A stretch of 64,000 nucleotides of DNA from Cristatella mucedo (GCA_009760855.2 WPIO01000017.1:2107501-2171500), one strand, 5' to 3'; shown: positions 33,219 to 45,430, numbered from the stretch's first letter. Program-made: numbers and translations. Notes: generated by a model from the sequence alone, not told the origin.

Positions 33219-34140
33219 CGCTCCGCCGTCGCCTCGAGCGTCGGTGGCGCGCGTCAGCGAACGGCAGAATGAACGGCGCCTCGCCCCCGCCGTAGCGCTA
33301 GCCGCTCCGCTGAGCACGCTAGCGCGCGAAAGCTACCACATGCCGCCCGCCCCCCTCCGGGTCTATTATGGCTGTCGAAAGGGGCGTGGCGGCAGCGAGC
33401 GTGGGGACACGCGCCGCCCGTCTCGCGACCTGGCGCGCGGCGCCCGCGGAGACGGCGGCGGCAGCGGCTCGCGGAGCGCTATTGGATTGCTCGCAAGCGA
33501 CGCTGCGCCGCGACGTGACTCGACGGCGCTCGCGCTCCCTAAACTCGCGCGAAGGAGTCGGGAAGCTATGGGGAGTTGGGCGGGCTACGCCGGCGTGTGC
33601 GCGCGCTCGGCGCCTAGTTTTAAGTAACCGGAAGAGCGCGAGCGCCAGAGCAGCCGATACGACAGCTGCCTCGTGTGCGGTGGCGGCGGCGGCGGCGGCG
33701 GCGGAGCCTGTGGGTGGGCGAGGCAGGTCGTCGTGACCGCTCTGCTATCCGGGCAGGGGAGGCCCGGCTCGCCGCCGACCACTCAGACGAAGTAGGCCAG
33801 AGGTTATCAACCTTCCTAATGCCGCGATCCTTTAATACAGTTCCTCGTGTTGTGGCGACCCCAACCATAGAATTATTGCGTGCAAAATGTGGAAACGCGT
33901 TTTCCGATGGTCTTAGGCAACCCCTGTGAAAGGGTCGTTCGCGCCCCAAAGGAGTCGCGACCCACTGGTTGAGAACCGCTGAGATAGGCTGCCTGGCCCT
34001 CAGCAGCCGCCGCTGGAAGGCGCTGGCTTAGACGAAGAAGCCGCCCGCGGCCGGCGGATACCGGCTCGCCGGCCGCGGCGCACGCGCAGGCCGCCCGCAT
34101 TCCGGAGCCTCAAGGGCCTCTCAACCTAACTCTGCAGCCG
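33219..34140 (-). promoter_or_regulatory. CpG-rich 5' flank of PRDM14
   Basis: Upstream of the PRDM14 start codon the sequence is very GC- and CpG-rich, with a (GGC)n run at 33677-33704, consistent with a CpG-island promoter. A hAT element (33798-33981) is inserted in it. No precise core promoter motif was identified. Confidence 0.4.
33798..33981. mobile_element. SPIN-like hAT non-autonomous element (MITE)
   Basis: 184-bp element with terminal inverted repeats: left CAGAGGTTATCAACCTT, right GGTTGAGAACCGCTG. The sequence inside each end (TAATACAGTTCCTC and CCGATGGTCTTAGG) matches, from memory, the ends of the SPIN (Space Invaders) hAT family, with the interior deleted. Flanking 8-bp target duplication: AAGTAGGC (33790-33797) and AGATAGGC (33982-33989), 6 of 8 identical with central TA, as expected for hAT. 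No transposase is encoded. It lies about 580 bp upstream of the PRDM14 start codon. Confidence 0.85.
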
Positions 34141-34814
34141 CGCCGACTCTGCAGCCGCGCCGACTCTGCACCGCTCCACGGCCACTGCTCGCCGTAGGGC
34201 CGTTGAGCGGCGACTCGGGCGATCCGCCAATGTAAAAGCGACCGCTGAACCCGCTGCAAACCGACTATTAAATGCACCCGGCGGCCGCGGGGGCCGGATT
34301 TATCGTACGTGCCAGTGGTCCTGCGGCAGCTTGCCGCTTTTTCAACTCCAAGCCAACGAGTCGATGGCGAATATAGGTTGTAGCTGCCCCCAAGAAGGCC
34401 ATGAAAATGTGTCAAATTTACGGTAGCGCGTGGATTGGCGGGTTGACTGAGAGCCGGGGCGCGCGTGTGGCGTCGTAAACCAAGGGGGGGGGGATGCCAA
34501 GCGCGTTCCAACGCGAGGAGCAGCTGCGCTCCGTCGGCGCTCACGCGAATGGCAGTGAACCAGTCTGCATCGCTTGCGCCCGCAAAGGCCTGTCGGTAGA
34601 CGGACCCGTCGCTCACTTTGCCAGCCTTCCTTCCTTCCTTCGCTGCTGCTTCTTTACCCACTGACTAGTTGTCAAGCTTAGAACCCTCGATTCTTAGGTC
34701 TTCAGTCTTCTCCACTGAAAGGATCGCCGCTGCCGATGACGCTCGGGAAGCCATTTAGGACATAAAGCATTTAGTCGCTTTATCCGGGAGATTCGCAGCG
34801 AGGAGAGCACGAGC

Positions 34815-34826
34815 GAGAGTGAGAGC

Positions 34827-34867
<41 letters not shown>

Positions 34868-34988
34868 CGAGAGTGAGAGCGAGAGTGAGAGCGAGAGCGA
34901 GAGTGAGAGCACGAGCGAGAGTGAGAGTGAGAGCGAGAGTGAGAGCGAGAGCGAGAGCACGAGCGAGAGTGAGAGTGAGAGCGAGAGC

Positions 34989-35036
<48 letters not shown>

Positions 35037-35085
35037 GAGAGCGAGAGTGAGAGTGAGAACGAGAGTGAGAGTGAGAGCGAAAGCG
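34815..35085. repeat. GAGAGY minisatellite
   Basis: About 45 copies of a six-base unit, GAGAGT or GAGAGC, plus three evenly placed GAGCAC variants. Reads as Ser-Leu, His-Ser/Arg-Ser or Arg-Val repeats in all frames, so ORFs spanning it (34694-35347) are not genes. Confidence 0.95.
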
Positions 35086-35741
35086 AGCGTACGTACTCAG
35101 ACGAATAAATGTACACCGCACACGCGTCCGCTGATCTCTGCCGCACGATCTCGGCTTCAAACCTGATTGCGTTCAAACACTTCACTTCCTGAAATCTTTG
35201 AACGAGGAGTCGCTCTTTCCGCATTTGAATAAGCCGCAATCCGACAGACACTCGGGAAACAGGGCTGGGTCCTGAGTAGCTGGCCAGCATGATATCTATC
35301 CCATTTCTTCTCAAGTCCTCGGCACAGCTGCCGCGCCAAGTGAACAAGTGCTTGCACGGACCACGTACCTGCCGATTCGAGGCGGATCCGTAAAAGGCTT
35401 GTGACGGTAGTGACGGACAGCGAAGACGTTCTGCCTCCCGTTCGCCATCGAGTGGGGTGTGGCAGACGCCCGTGCTTGGAGAATTGCCCCCTCATGGCGC
35501 GACCAATCTTAGAGCCTCGCCATCTTTCTACTGCACTCGATGACGCGTTCGACAGTTTGAAACTTTCTAAGGAGTGCGCGTACGAGTCCACTTTTAGCGC
35601 GCGCGATTCTGCATCACTTCTGCATCGCATGACGTCCCGCCCTGCGACGCCCTCAAACTACTGACTGACGAGCTTCTAGCGGAGGATTTCTTGGGCCGAC
35701 GCGCCGTGTTTACATACCTGGCTTACGTAGCTATTTGTCCT

Positions 35742-35742
<1 letters not shown>

Positions 35743-35790
<48 letters not shown>

Positions 35791-35993
35791 CCTCTCTCTC
35801 TCTCTCTCTCCCTCCATCCCTCTCTCTCTCTCTCCCTCCTCTCTCTCTCTCTCTCCCTCCCTCTCTCTCTCTCTCTCTCCCTCCCTCTCTCTCTCTCTCA
35901 ATCTCTCTCCCTCCCTCTCCCTCAATCCCTCTCTCCCTTAATCTCTCTCCCCCTCTCTCTCTCAATCTCTCTCCCTCCCTCTCTCTCCCTCTC

Positions 35994-36039
<46 letters not shown>

Positions 36040-36045
36040 TCCCTC

Positions 36046-36095
<50 letters not shown>

Positions 36096-36184
36096 TCTCT
36101 CTCTCAATCTCTCTCCCTCTCCCTCCCTCTCTCTCTCTCCCTCCCTCTCTCTCCCTCTCTCTCTCTCGCTCTCTCTCCCTCCCT
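35743..36184. repeat. CT/CCCT-rich simple repeat tract
   Basis: About 440 bp of CTCT with periodic CCCTCC and CAATCT interruptions. Intergenic between PRDM14 and the methyltransferase. Confidence 0.95.
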
Positions 36185-36259
36185 CCCTTACAACTTACAA
36201 GCAATGAGCAACTTACAAACAATGAGCAAACCAAATGTTACCCAGAAATTGTAGAACCT

Positions 36260-36660
36260 TTCCTTAAAAATGGAATCGGCCAGCACAGCCTCTGCAGAAA
36301 CTGCACGGTCTGTAAGGGTAGCCTACTCCAACGTGACCTTCCGCCAGACGATCACGTCAGCATTACACCCAAGTCTGCCTACTTTGCCCTACGGGAAGTT
36401 GCAACAATTTGGCTCTGATTAGACGAGGGCATTACATCCAAGTTGTTTAATGCATTTGTAACATCCTGTCTCGAATTATATTGCTCATTGCTCGCTGGTC
36501 CAACGGCCTATGTAATAACGAACTTACACACTGGCTGCAATACTCGGCAGCCACGCTTGTCTTTAGTGAACGTCGCAGTCTCCGTATTACGCACTTGACT
36601 GTCTCAAGTCACTTAGCTTTGCCTCGCACGCAGTCCATCGTGCCCCACAGACTGTCCAAC
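36260..36660 (+). mobile_element. Decayed L2 LINE fragment
   Basis: CCTTCCGCCAGACGATCACG, GCATTTGTAACATCCTGTCT and AACGTCGCAGTCTCCGTATT align with the RT C-terminal region of the 39803 copy; stops are frequent. Confidence 0.7.
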
Positions 36661-36763
36661 TAAATTTAAACCAGACATTACAAGTGGATTTTTTGTACGT
36701 GTCCCCGATGCTTTTAGCTATTAGCAGAATTCCCGAGCTACTTGTCGCCACCTCCGAAACTGA

Positions 36764-36811
<48 letters not shown>
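36764..36811. repeat. (GGC)n trinucleotide repeat
   Basis: 16 GGC units; reads poly-Gly/Ala/Arg but no gene is evident around it. Confidence 0.95.
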
Positions 36812-38204
36812 AGAACGGCTGACTTCCTTGCGGATTTTGTCCTGCAGCCGCGCTTAGCGACGCGAACCCGGAAGCAGCCCCTCTCAAAAGTCCTACCCGG
36901 CATGCTCTAGTTGCTCTCGTTGAGTGTGCGTATATACTTAGGCCGCGAGAGGAGAAAATGGTTCCGCCTCTTTTGCCCCGGTTGAGTTTATGCATGCGCT
37001 TCAGCAAGGGATTAGCCGCTGACGACGGCTGTGACGAGGCCAGTCAACGCGGGCGCAATAAGCCGAAGTAGCAATCGCTCCAATCGCGGGCGGCTCCACG
37101 TTCGGTCCGCTTCTCCGTCCGCGCTTCGCGTCACCTAATTGGGCGAGCTGTAGTTTTGAGGTGAGTTCATGGACCTATTGAGGTAAGAGCTGAAGCCGAA
37201 AGGAGCTCGTCCGTCTCAAATCGAGAGAAGCTCTGGCGGCCTGAACGCCCTGAAAGCCGAGTGAGTGAATGAGACGCATTGCAGCCCAACTCGTCGCTGT
37301 GACGGCAGTCGGTGATGAAGATTGAGGCAAGTCAACTTCAACGACATATTCGAAGAGGTCGTCTTAAATCCTCGGTAGCAATTTATATTGGGGCTTAGCG
37401 TGGTGGCAAAGCCAAAAATTGACACTTTCGTGTTTCGTTCCTCATTCGAGGGGGCGTTGCCGGCATTTTAAAATAAATTTAAAAAAATGCTTAAATGTTT
37501 TCTATTCAAGTGAGACGTTGCCTTCTTCCGCGAAAATCTCCAACTCTCCGTGCCCCCAAAATATGAGTCCAGAATGTTCTCCGGCTCGTCAGCGAGCTGG
37601 AATCGATCCTGAATGTTTCGCCGCGAGCCGTCATTTCCTCGCTCCTCGCCCTTTCCTTCTTCTTCATTCTACCATCCCTCATCTTCTTGCTGCCGCAGTT
37701 TCTCTTATCGCAGGCGAATCGTGTCGCTGCGAATTGCTCCAGCGGGCAGCGGTACTATGGTTTTCGGAAAGCGAGGGCAATCCTTGCTCTGGGAAACGCT
37801 GGAGCCGCCCACGCGAAAAATATACAACAATGTCGTCGCTGACGGCTTGATTGCATTTTAACTTTCCAGCCTTCAGCCCGATTCTTGTAAAAGATGCGCA
37901 AGAGGACGGCTTGGGCGTCGGCGCTTAGACGGGAGCGCCAAATTGCTTTTAACAGCACACTTCGCTACACTGCTCCGAGTCCGCGGACAAAATGGCCGGA
38001 CGCATGAGCCGGCAGTAGTGCCTGCACTACAGCCGTAATTTTAGTCATTAAATTGGCCTGGAAAACTGGACGTATTCTAAAAGAAATTTTAAAATGTCTG
38101 CTGTAAAATAAATTAAAATTAACGCACTGCTAGTTGACACCTACCCTAGTTGGTTGTGTTGGTTTTTTTTATTATTCTGGCCTAGGACGGCCTTTATTGA
38201 ATAA

Positions 38205-38435
38205 TAATAATAATGATAATAATAATAATGCACTTGATAAAGCGCCCTCAGAGAACTCAATCTCTTTCTAGGTGCTTTATATTTGCTGCAAAGGAAACAC
38301 GATCGAATGGTGAGCGGTGTCGTGCTTGATAAACAACATGAATAACACGGTTAGCGATGACATGCACAGGGTCAGCATGCAAGTGCGGTTAGTGGCAGCG
38401 TGCACACTGTCAGCACGCATAAGCACATAAAGGAC
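38205..38435 (-). mobile_element. L2 LINE 3' UTR (minus)
   Basis: (TAA)n at 38203-38229, then AAGCGCCCTCAGAGAACTCA and AGGAAACACGATCGAATGG, the well-preserved reverse L2 3' UTR. Confidence 0.8.
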
Positions 38436-38799
38436 TGTAGTTTGATTGCATGCGGGCCGGTACCGCTCCTTTCCTAAACAGCTGTTGGGAGCATCGTCGA
38501 GAGGGGCCTGTGCACAGCTGTGGTCCGCTTCTAATGAGGCTTTGACACAGGCCGCTAACCCGCTGGTGAACAGATGGTGGATTCACCATCGGGGTCGGCC
38601 AAGGCAGAGCCGGAGTCGAGGAGAGGAGACTAGAGTGGGAGAGAGGGGCGAGTGAAGTCGTGCTCTCTCTGCTCTGTGAGTAGTAGAATAAATTGTTGGT
38701 GTTGGTTCGATGCGAGCGTTCTGTGTGTACAGGGCGAAGCGAATCTGACCACATGCAGATCTCATTCAGTCTACAGTGTGTGCCCGCCTCCTCCTTATC

Positions 38800-40705
38800 T
38801 AAAATCACACGCGAATCACATAAGAATGCTGTCCCTCGATTTCTTGCTGAAACTCAATGTCTACATTTAAGCAGGTTACTAGTGATCTAGTCTAGAAGTT
38901 CGTATCCTAATCAAAGAAGACAACAAGTCCTTTGGACCGTATCCCACTGTTCTGTTCCTACGCTGCATTGATCTGCTGCTGCCATGCATAACTAACATCA
39001 TTAATATGTCATTAGCCTCAGGTCATGTCCCACCACCTTTCAAAAAAGTTGTTGTCAGGCCACTACTCAAGAAAGCAATAGTAGACCAAGAGAACTTGAG
39101 CAACTACTACCCAGTCTCCCTTCTAACATTCCTATCAAAGACGCTGGAACGAGTCGTGGAAGACCAGCTGTACTCATATATTGAAACTTCAAAACCTTGC
39201 TAGTAAGTTCCAGTCTAGCTTTAGGACTAATCACTCCACAGAGTCAGAAATGCTACGGGTGTACAACGACCTAGTTATGAATGAGGTATCATGGGTAGAG
39301 TATCTCGAGTAACATCATGGGTAGGTCATCATGGTCTCTGCTTGTTTAGCTCGATCTTTCGGCAGCTTTTGATACTATTGATCCCAAGTTCTTCTTGAGC
39401 CCTCTCATCTCACCTTGGCATCGCTAGCACTGCTCTGAAATGGTTCAGGTCATATCTCAGTGGGAGATTACAGAATATTGATGTTAATTTACAAAGACCA
39501 TCCGAGGTACCTCTGAAATATGATGTACCTCAGGGGTCCGTGCTTGGTCCGGTTCTTTTCACGGTTTATACTCTCCCTCTTATGTGATTGCCAAGCACAA
39601 TCTAGGCTTTCACTTTTACGTGGATGACACTCAGTTGTACCTTTGCTTTGATCCTACCCAGCCCTCAAGCACCTTGAAACCTCCCAACTCCTTTGCTGCA
39701 TGTATTGATGACATCCTCACATGGGTGGCAGCAAATTTTCTTAAATTGAATGAGGATAAAACAAACTTAATAGTTATGGGTAAACCAAGTGTGATTTAGA
39801 AATTGGAAAGGTTAACGCTCAAAATCGGTCCTGGCAGCACATCTGTTGAATCTGTACGAACTCTAGGTGTCATGTTCCAAAGTGACCTTCCGTTAGACGA
39901 CCGCATCATCTCCACAATCAAGCCTGCCTACTTTCAGCTACAGAACACTGCAAAAATTCGTGCTTGTTTAGATAGGGATGCCATATCTGAGTTGGTCAAT
40001 GCATTTGTGACATCTAGTCTTCACGTCTGTAACTCACTGCTAGCTGGCCTACCGGCGTGTTCAATCAGGTGCTTACAGATAGTGCAAAACTCTGCAGCTA
40101 GGCTTGTCTGTCGTGAGCGTCGCAGTTGCCACATCACACCACTTCTCGCCGACCTGCACTGGCTACCAGTCAAGCAACGGATCGACTTCAAGGTTTTGTC
40201 GCTCACTTTTAGGTCATCTCATTCTTTGGCTCCAGCCTATCTCTCAGATCAACTCCCCCACCAGGCCAAGCATCGTACGACCTCCTTTTCGGAATTTAAC
40301 TGTTCGCCAATACCTCATACAAACCTCAAATCCTTTGGAGACCGTGCATTTAGTTCGTATGCTTCCAAAGACTGGAACTCACTCCCGACTTGCGTCACGA
40401 CATCCTCTGACTTGACCTCATTTAAAAAGAAATTAAAAAGTACCTATTTAGGACAGCATTTAGCGGGTCCCTGTGATTCGTCCTTTATGTACTTATGCGT
40501 GCTGACACTGTTGCATGCTGCCACCAACCACACTTGCATGCTGACTGTGTCCATGTCATTCCTAATCATGTTATTCATGTTGTTTATCAAGCATGACACC
40601 ACTCACCATTCGATCGTGTTTCCTTTGCAGCAAATGTAAAGCGCCTAGAAAGAGATTGAGTACTCTGAGTGCGCTTTATCAAGTGTATTATAATTGTTGT
40701 TATTA
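38800..40705 (+). mobile_element. L2-clade LINE, RT domain to 3' tail (about 1.9 kb)
   Basis: Contains RT motifs in order: VVRPLLKKA and [20 protein letters not shown] (39048-39180), the SVLGPVLF region at about 39538, the active site FHFYVDDTQLYL (YVDD, about 39608), then the thumb/C terminus in a 278-codon open stretch (39803-40639). Several frameshifts and stops (after 39203, at 39799). Ends with hairpin AGCGCC...GCGCT at 40640-40674 and (ATT)n to 40705. Endonuclease region absent. Confidence 0.88.
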
Positions 40706-41630
40706 TTATTAGACTAGTTGATCCAGGCAGCAGCTTCGCCACCCCCCAGGCTTTGCGCCTGTCGGCAGTTCAGCGGTGCTACGATGGGGCGCCGTACGAG
40801 AGTTGTTGTATACCGAGGCTTTTACTAGAGGCAGTTATTTGGTGCTGTCGAATAGACTAATACACACTCAGGGATACGGACTCATCTAAAGGCGTTGCTC
40901 ATTGCTGCGGTTTTCCGCTACTGTTGGCGTAACTTCTTGCGTTGCTGCAGCACGCGCAAGCCGCTAGCCGCGATTCAAAGGTACAGTTCAAAGATTACAA
41001 CCGGCTTCGTCGGTATTTACCGCGCGTCGGCCAAGGAGTACGCCGCTACGAGCGCTGTGTTTGCTGCCTAAGGGCATCTGGTGCGGAGGGCCGCCGTAGC
41101 GCGTTCGTAACATCCTGCGGCAGCTGAGACAGGTAGAAAGTGGTCTTAGGGCAGCAGGCTCTAAATTGGGAGATAGCATTCGCCTAAGGTTGCGTGTGAC
41201 CGTAGCCGATTTAATGTGTCTGCTCTGGCTGGTGGGAAATGGCAGTCGACGCTGACGGAAAACTCCCAAATAAAGTGTCAACAAAGCTCAGTTGCTCAGT
41301 TTCTGAATCCCCGCAGCCTGACTCGCCGCAATAAGCGGTCGCAATCGCCGGGTAAATGATTCGCTGCATTTCGCTACGCTACGCTGTGCTGCTGCGTTCC
41401 GGCAGCTTATTACCGAGTCCCTAGTACCTCCCGCTGCGCTTTGATGGACGGATGCGGAGGGAGTTCGTTAACGCCTTCTCCGTATCGAATTTGGCCGCCG
41501 AGTCAATGGTTAGAGCAAATAAAGTACTGCGTGTAATGTTGTCGCTGCTGAGCCAACAAAGCCCCGAGTAGCAAACAGCCCGTTCGATTGCGTTAGTTCA
41601 ACACCGCAGATCCGTCGAATGCGTCTCGCG

Positions 41631-41706
41631 AGGTCGCCGATTAAAAGCTCCGCTGCACCGCGAGCGAGAGGTCGCCGATTAAAAGCTCCGCTGCACCGCG
41701 AGCGAG
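41631..41706. repeat. Perfect 38-bp tandem duplication
   Basis: Two identical 38-bp units (beginning AGGTCGCCGATTAAAAGC) at 41631-41668 and 41669-41706, followed by inverted motifs around CGGAAGTAG/CTACTTCCG. Confidence 0.9.
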
Positions 41707-42152
41707 CGGAAGTAGCGGCCCGAGCCACTACTTCCGCTACTTCAGCTGCTTCCGCTCGGCTCGATCGAGCTCGGATCAGCGGCAGTGTCGAACCGCTCGC
41801 GTCTGGCTGGGCACTTCCACCGCGCCGGCGCAGATTGTACAAGCGCGTCTCGGGCCGCTCGGGCGTCGTCTATCGACGACCGAGTTGCCCGTCGTCGCGA
41901 CAACCGTGCAAGCGAGCGTCGCCGGTCGCAGCCGCGACGCTTACTTCCGAGGACATTTTTTTACTGAGCAATAATAATACCGTGACCCGCGATTTTGAAC
42001 TACGAGCTAGACCACCGACTTTGAATTGCAAACGCTAATGAAATAGCTGCGATATGCAGGCTAATGAGCAACGTGATATCTATTTATTTAGTCCAATTTT
42101 CGTAGAGACTCCCCCACTTGACCGGCGCATAGGGCGGGAGCATGACCGCGGC

Positions 42153-42156
<4 letters not shown>

Positions 42157-42203
<47 letters not shown>
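42157..42203. repeat. (CT)n microsatellite
   Basis: About 23 CT units within a CpG-rich segment (41600-42600) with no recognised gene. Confidence 0.95.
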
Positions 42204-42205
<2 letters not shown>

Positions 42206-42268
42206 AGCGACCGTCTTCGCGGTCGGCGCGACAAAGCGTAAGTGCGCAGGCATCACGACCGAGCGATC

Positions 42269-42319
42269 CGACAGGCGGCGCTGCAGGCGGAGAGCAGCCG
42301 CCTGCAGCGCCGCCTGTCG
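42269..42319. repeat. Perfect inverted repeat, 22-bp arms
   Basis: Arms 42269-42290 and 42298-42319 (left arm core ACAGGCGGCGCTGCAGGCGG) separated by AGAGCAG; very GC-rich hairpin. Confidence 0.95.
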
Positions 42320-42879
42320 TTTCGGGCGCTCTAGGGTCGTGCTACCCGGCGAAGGAAAGCTGCGTCGATGCGCTCAGGGAGGAGCACCCGGACGCTGCTC
42401 CTCGGAAGCTCTGCGCCAGTTACGCGATTGCGAGCAGCGCGCTGGCGTCGGAGGAATTCTCCTCGGTCCTCGGACGAAGGAACAACCGTGCCGTCGTTCG
42501 GAAAGCCAGCGTCGAGCCACTGGGTGAGGACGTCCCAAAACTCACGACTTCGTAAACGCTGTGCATAACCATTATGAAAACACACACGCGAGCGTCAGCT
42601 GCTGTAAGCTCATAGCGAGTCTGCCCGAAGTCGCCTAGCGTACGGGCTGTAATATAAAACCGTACATAAGCGCTTTAGCGAGCTCATCTGTTGCTCCTTT
42701 CGCTGCTTGTGGAGTTTCCAGCGTTGCGTTGCTGCCGTTTGGCCTGCTACGAGCGTCTGCGCGCGTCGCACGAGCTGTGCCGCTACCGAAACTAGTGCGG
42801 GTCCCGCTGACGGAACCGTGACCCTGCCCACTGGCGCCGTGCGACAGAGTTTCGTGCATCGTGGTGGTGGAGTGGCATC

Positions 42880-43165
42880 TTACGCAATGATAACTACTCT
42901 CCTACTGCCGACTATGGCAATCCTTTTCAGCGATCCTGAGCTGCTACTTCTATGCTACTCACTACCTCAACGGCTCTCCTGACTCTGCTATGCTTCCCAC
43001 TTTCTCTTTGTTGCGTGAGTTGAAGTCTGTTGGCTACCGAATGCGTACCGAAAGCCGCTGAGGGTGTGAGTGTGCTATACAAAACTCTCCTGCGTAACAC
43101 CCACATGGTCTTTATGACTTTGTGGAGTTACAGACGGAGATACACATTACATCAAGGAGACGCTG
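42880..43165 (+). mobile_element. Family-2 LINE 3' end
   Basis: GATAACTACTCTCCTACTGC to GGAGATACACATTACATC, homologous over its length to 25590-25880. 5' truncated, no ORF. Confidence 0.65.
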
Positions 43166-43724
43166 AAAGCGTCCCGCAGAGTGGAGCCGGCGCGGCGAGC
43201 GGGCGTCGCTTGGGAGAAGGCGCATGCGGCACGTAGCCTGGGAGTCCAGAACGTACAGCGGTGCGCACCCGGATTTCCGCAAGGGCTCAACGCCGTAGCT
43301 GGCCGACGAAAGGTTTTTCGCCGTTCGAGCGCACAACCGATGCGGCGCTTAGCACGGCAGACCTGCCTCCGCGAGGAGACAACTCCCGCCCGCCGACCGC
43401 CTGGAGAGCGGGTTGCGTACGCTGGCGACGGCGCTGGGTCAGAGCAACATGCGCACGCCTATGGCCCCTTGGCTAGATCCGAGGTAGCCGTCAAACCGAG
43501 CTCGTCGAGTGGAGGGTCTGAGATAAGCCAGCTGCGTTTGTTTTCTAATGTCGCCCTTGCGTTAGCGCCGCCGCGTCGATTTTCGACGGAAGCTACGGAG
43601 GCCGCCAGCTCCGGGCAGTCGGTTCGCTCGCGTACCTTCGCTCGGCTTTGCAACGGGCATTGCGCAATGCTCCAATCCGGCCGGAGCATTGGCTGCTCGG
43701 TATCGGCACTAATGCAGCGCACTA

Positions 43725-43803
43725 ATTATGCAATTGTAAAGCGCCTACGAAGAGATCGAGTTCTCTGAGGGCACTTTATCATGTGCATTATTATTATTAT
43801 TAA
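43725..43803 (+). mobile_element. L2 LINE 3' tail
   Basis: AATTGTAAAGCGCCTACGAA, TTCTCTGAGGGCACTTTATC and (ATT)n end. The preceding GC-rich 560 bp has a 195-codon ORF that runs into this tail and is not recognised. Confidence 0.65.
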
Positions 43804-44966
43804 TATGCAAGGACACAACCGCTGGTTACTTGACTCACAGTACATCCAGGCGCTTACGTCCGCGAGAGTGCCGCGCGCGAGCGGCGAGCACTATTCGAGC
43901 ATTTGACGGACTGATTTCGTGCACCCAGCGATCTGTCGGGCTGTAGAGGCGGTGAGGCAGCGCGAAGCGAAAAGCGCCAATATATCGCGTCGAGCCCAGA
44001 ACGAGGCTCGCTCGCTCCAGCGGTACGAATTGCAGGCATCCCACACACCTACCGCCACCGACTGGACTGGCCGCCGCTGCGTACGTCCAGCCGCAAGGCG
44101 CGGGCGCACGCGAGCTCGGAAGCTCGCGCAGGTCCAGTGCGAGAATCAGGACTGGCAGTCAGCGAAACGGCTTGCGAAACCAAATGGCGGTGCTTTAGCA
44201 GGCTAGAAATGTCTTTGCATCCTGCTGCAGACGCCGGTTCCCGCAGCCGTGCGTACGGGCTCCAAATCTCAGGCTCTCCACTGCGCTGCCCCAGCGTAAA
44301 CCTGCCAGCGCAAACCTGCTGCCAACAGGTCTTTTATTATGTTTTTGCTATCGCGAAAAGCAGAGCTTCGGGACGGTTTTCTCTCAACTAGGCTGCGTCA
44401 AGACGACGGTTGACGCACGTTTCTCGTCAATCTAGCCTAAATGCTCTCCATTCCCTAAATATCCACGGTCAAAGCGGACAGGCAGGGGGCGAGCACAGGC
44501 CGTAGTACCTAAAACAGCAGTGCTTCGTGGGATGATGAGGATTTGAGCACGAGCGTGGTTGCCGGCATGGTTACCAGGATGGTTGACGTTTCATGAATAG
44601 CACGTCTCCTTTGCTAAAGGAGCTGCGATGGCTCGATCAGCCGATCGGAGGATACTGAGCAAAATTCGTACGCCGCTGACTGCAAAACCGGCCATGGCCA
44701 CTTCACACCCTGTCACACCGGTTCACACATGTCCACTTCACACCCTGCTGAACTCATTTGAAAGCAATACTGCTAAGGGGGGGGGGGGCTATCGCCTCTC
44801 CGAAGTTAAAGAGTCCCGTGAGCTTTGAGCACCGATCGTGGATACAGCAAGGGTGTCGTTCGTGCTACGACATAGCTACGGGCTTGATTCCTGCCACGAA
44901 TATTACTAGGGGTCGCCAAGAGCTCGGGCAACGACTGTCCTTTACGCTAATAATGAATATAAATAA

Positions 44967-45097
44967 ATAATTCATTTGTATAGCGCCCTAAGAGAACTTA
45001 ATCTCTGTTCAGGCGCTTCACATACGCGTTGTTGGGGCTCGAGCCCACGACCTTGGTCGGGGCGAGCACCGTAACGACTGGACCAAACCAGCTCTAT
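44967..45097 (-). mobile_element. tRNA-derived SINE, family B (L2-tailed)
   Basis: AGAGCTGGTTTGGTCCAGTC head, GTGGGCTCGAGCCC B-box, L2-type hairpin arms and ATGAATTATTTATTTAT end on the minus strand. Confidence 0.8.
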
Positions 45098-45337
45098 ATT
45101 ACGGTTTGTGCCAAACCGGGTCGTGGACATCGATGACCTGGCGACGAGCTGTGCATAACCGTCCGAGGCTGCCACTTGACACGGACGATCGAACAACGAG
45201 TCCAACTTGTAAAGACCACACTTGAACGGCTATCTAGGACTGCATACTTCAATGGCTATCCAGGCCCACATAATAAATGACTTTATAACTTTTTTCTTTT
45301 GTGCTCATCAGTTTCGACCGCTATAAAGTCTAGGCGC

Positions 45338-45430
45338 CCTTGTTTGACCCAGGGGCTAAGGCACTCACTCGCCTTGGACGATCGAGGTCGTAGACTCAAA
45401 CCCTGCGGTACATGTGAAGCGCCTGGATAA
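45338..45430 (+). mobile_element. SINE family B fragment (plus strand)
   Basis: TTTGACCCAGGGGCTAAGG head, B-box GTAGACTCAAACCC (decayed), then CATGTGAAGCGCCTGGATAA; the rest of the 3' hairpin is missing. Confidence 0.5.

Noticed and set aside
34110-34661. 183-codon minus-strand ORF upstream of PRDM14
   Set aside because: No ATG start near its beginning, no recognisable domain, and it lies in GC-rich sequence where long chance ORFs are common.
34694-35347. 217-codon minus-strand ORF with long Ser-Leu repeat
   Set aside because: Most of it is the GAGAGY minisatellite read in frame; all frames there are open, so length is no evidence of coding.
35180-35664. Non-repetitive ORFs on both strands (87 and 157 codons)
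   Set aside because: Opposite-strand ORFs of similar length exist over the same DNA, with no domain or splice context for either.
43181-43768. 195-codon plus-strand ORF
   Set aside because: Begins right after a LINE 3' end and terminates inside an L2 tail; low-complexity Ala/Arg/Ser composition and no domain.
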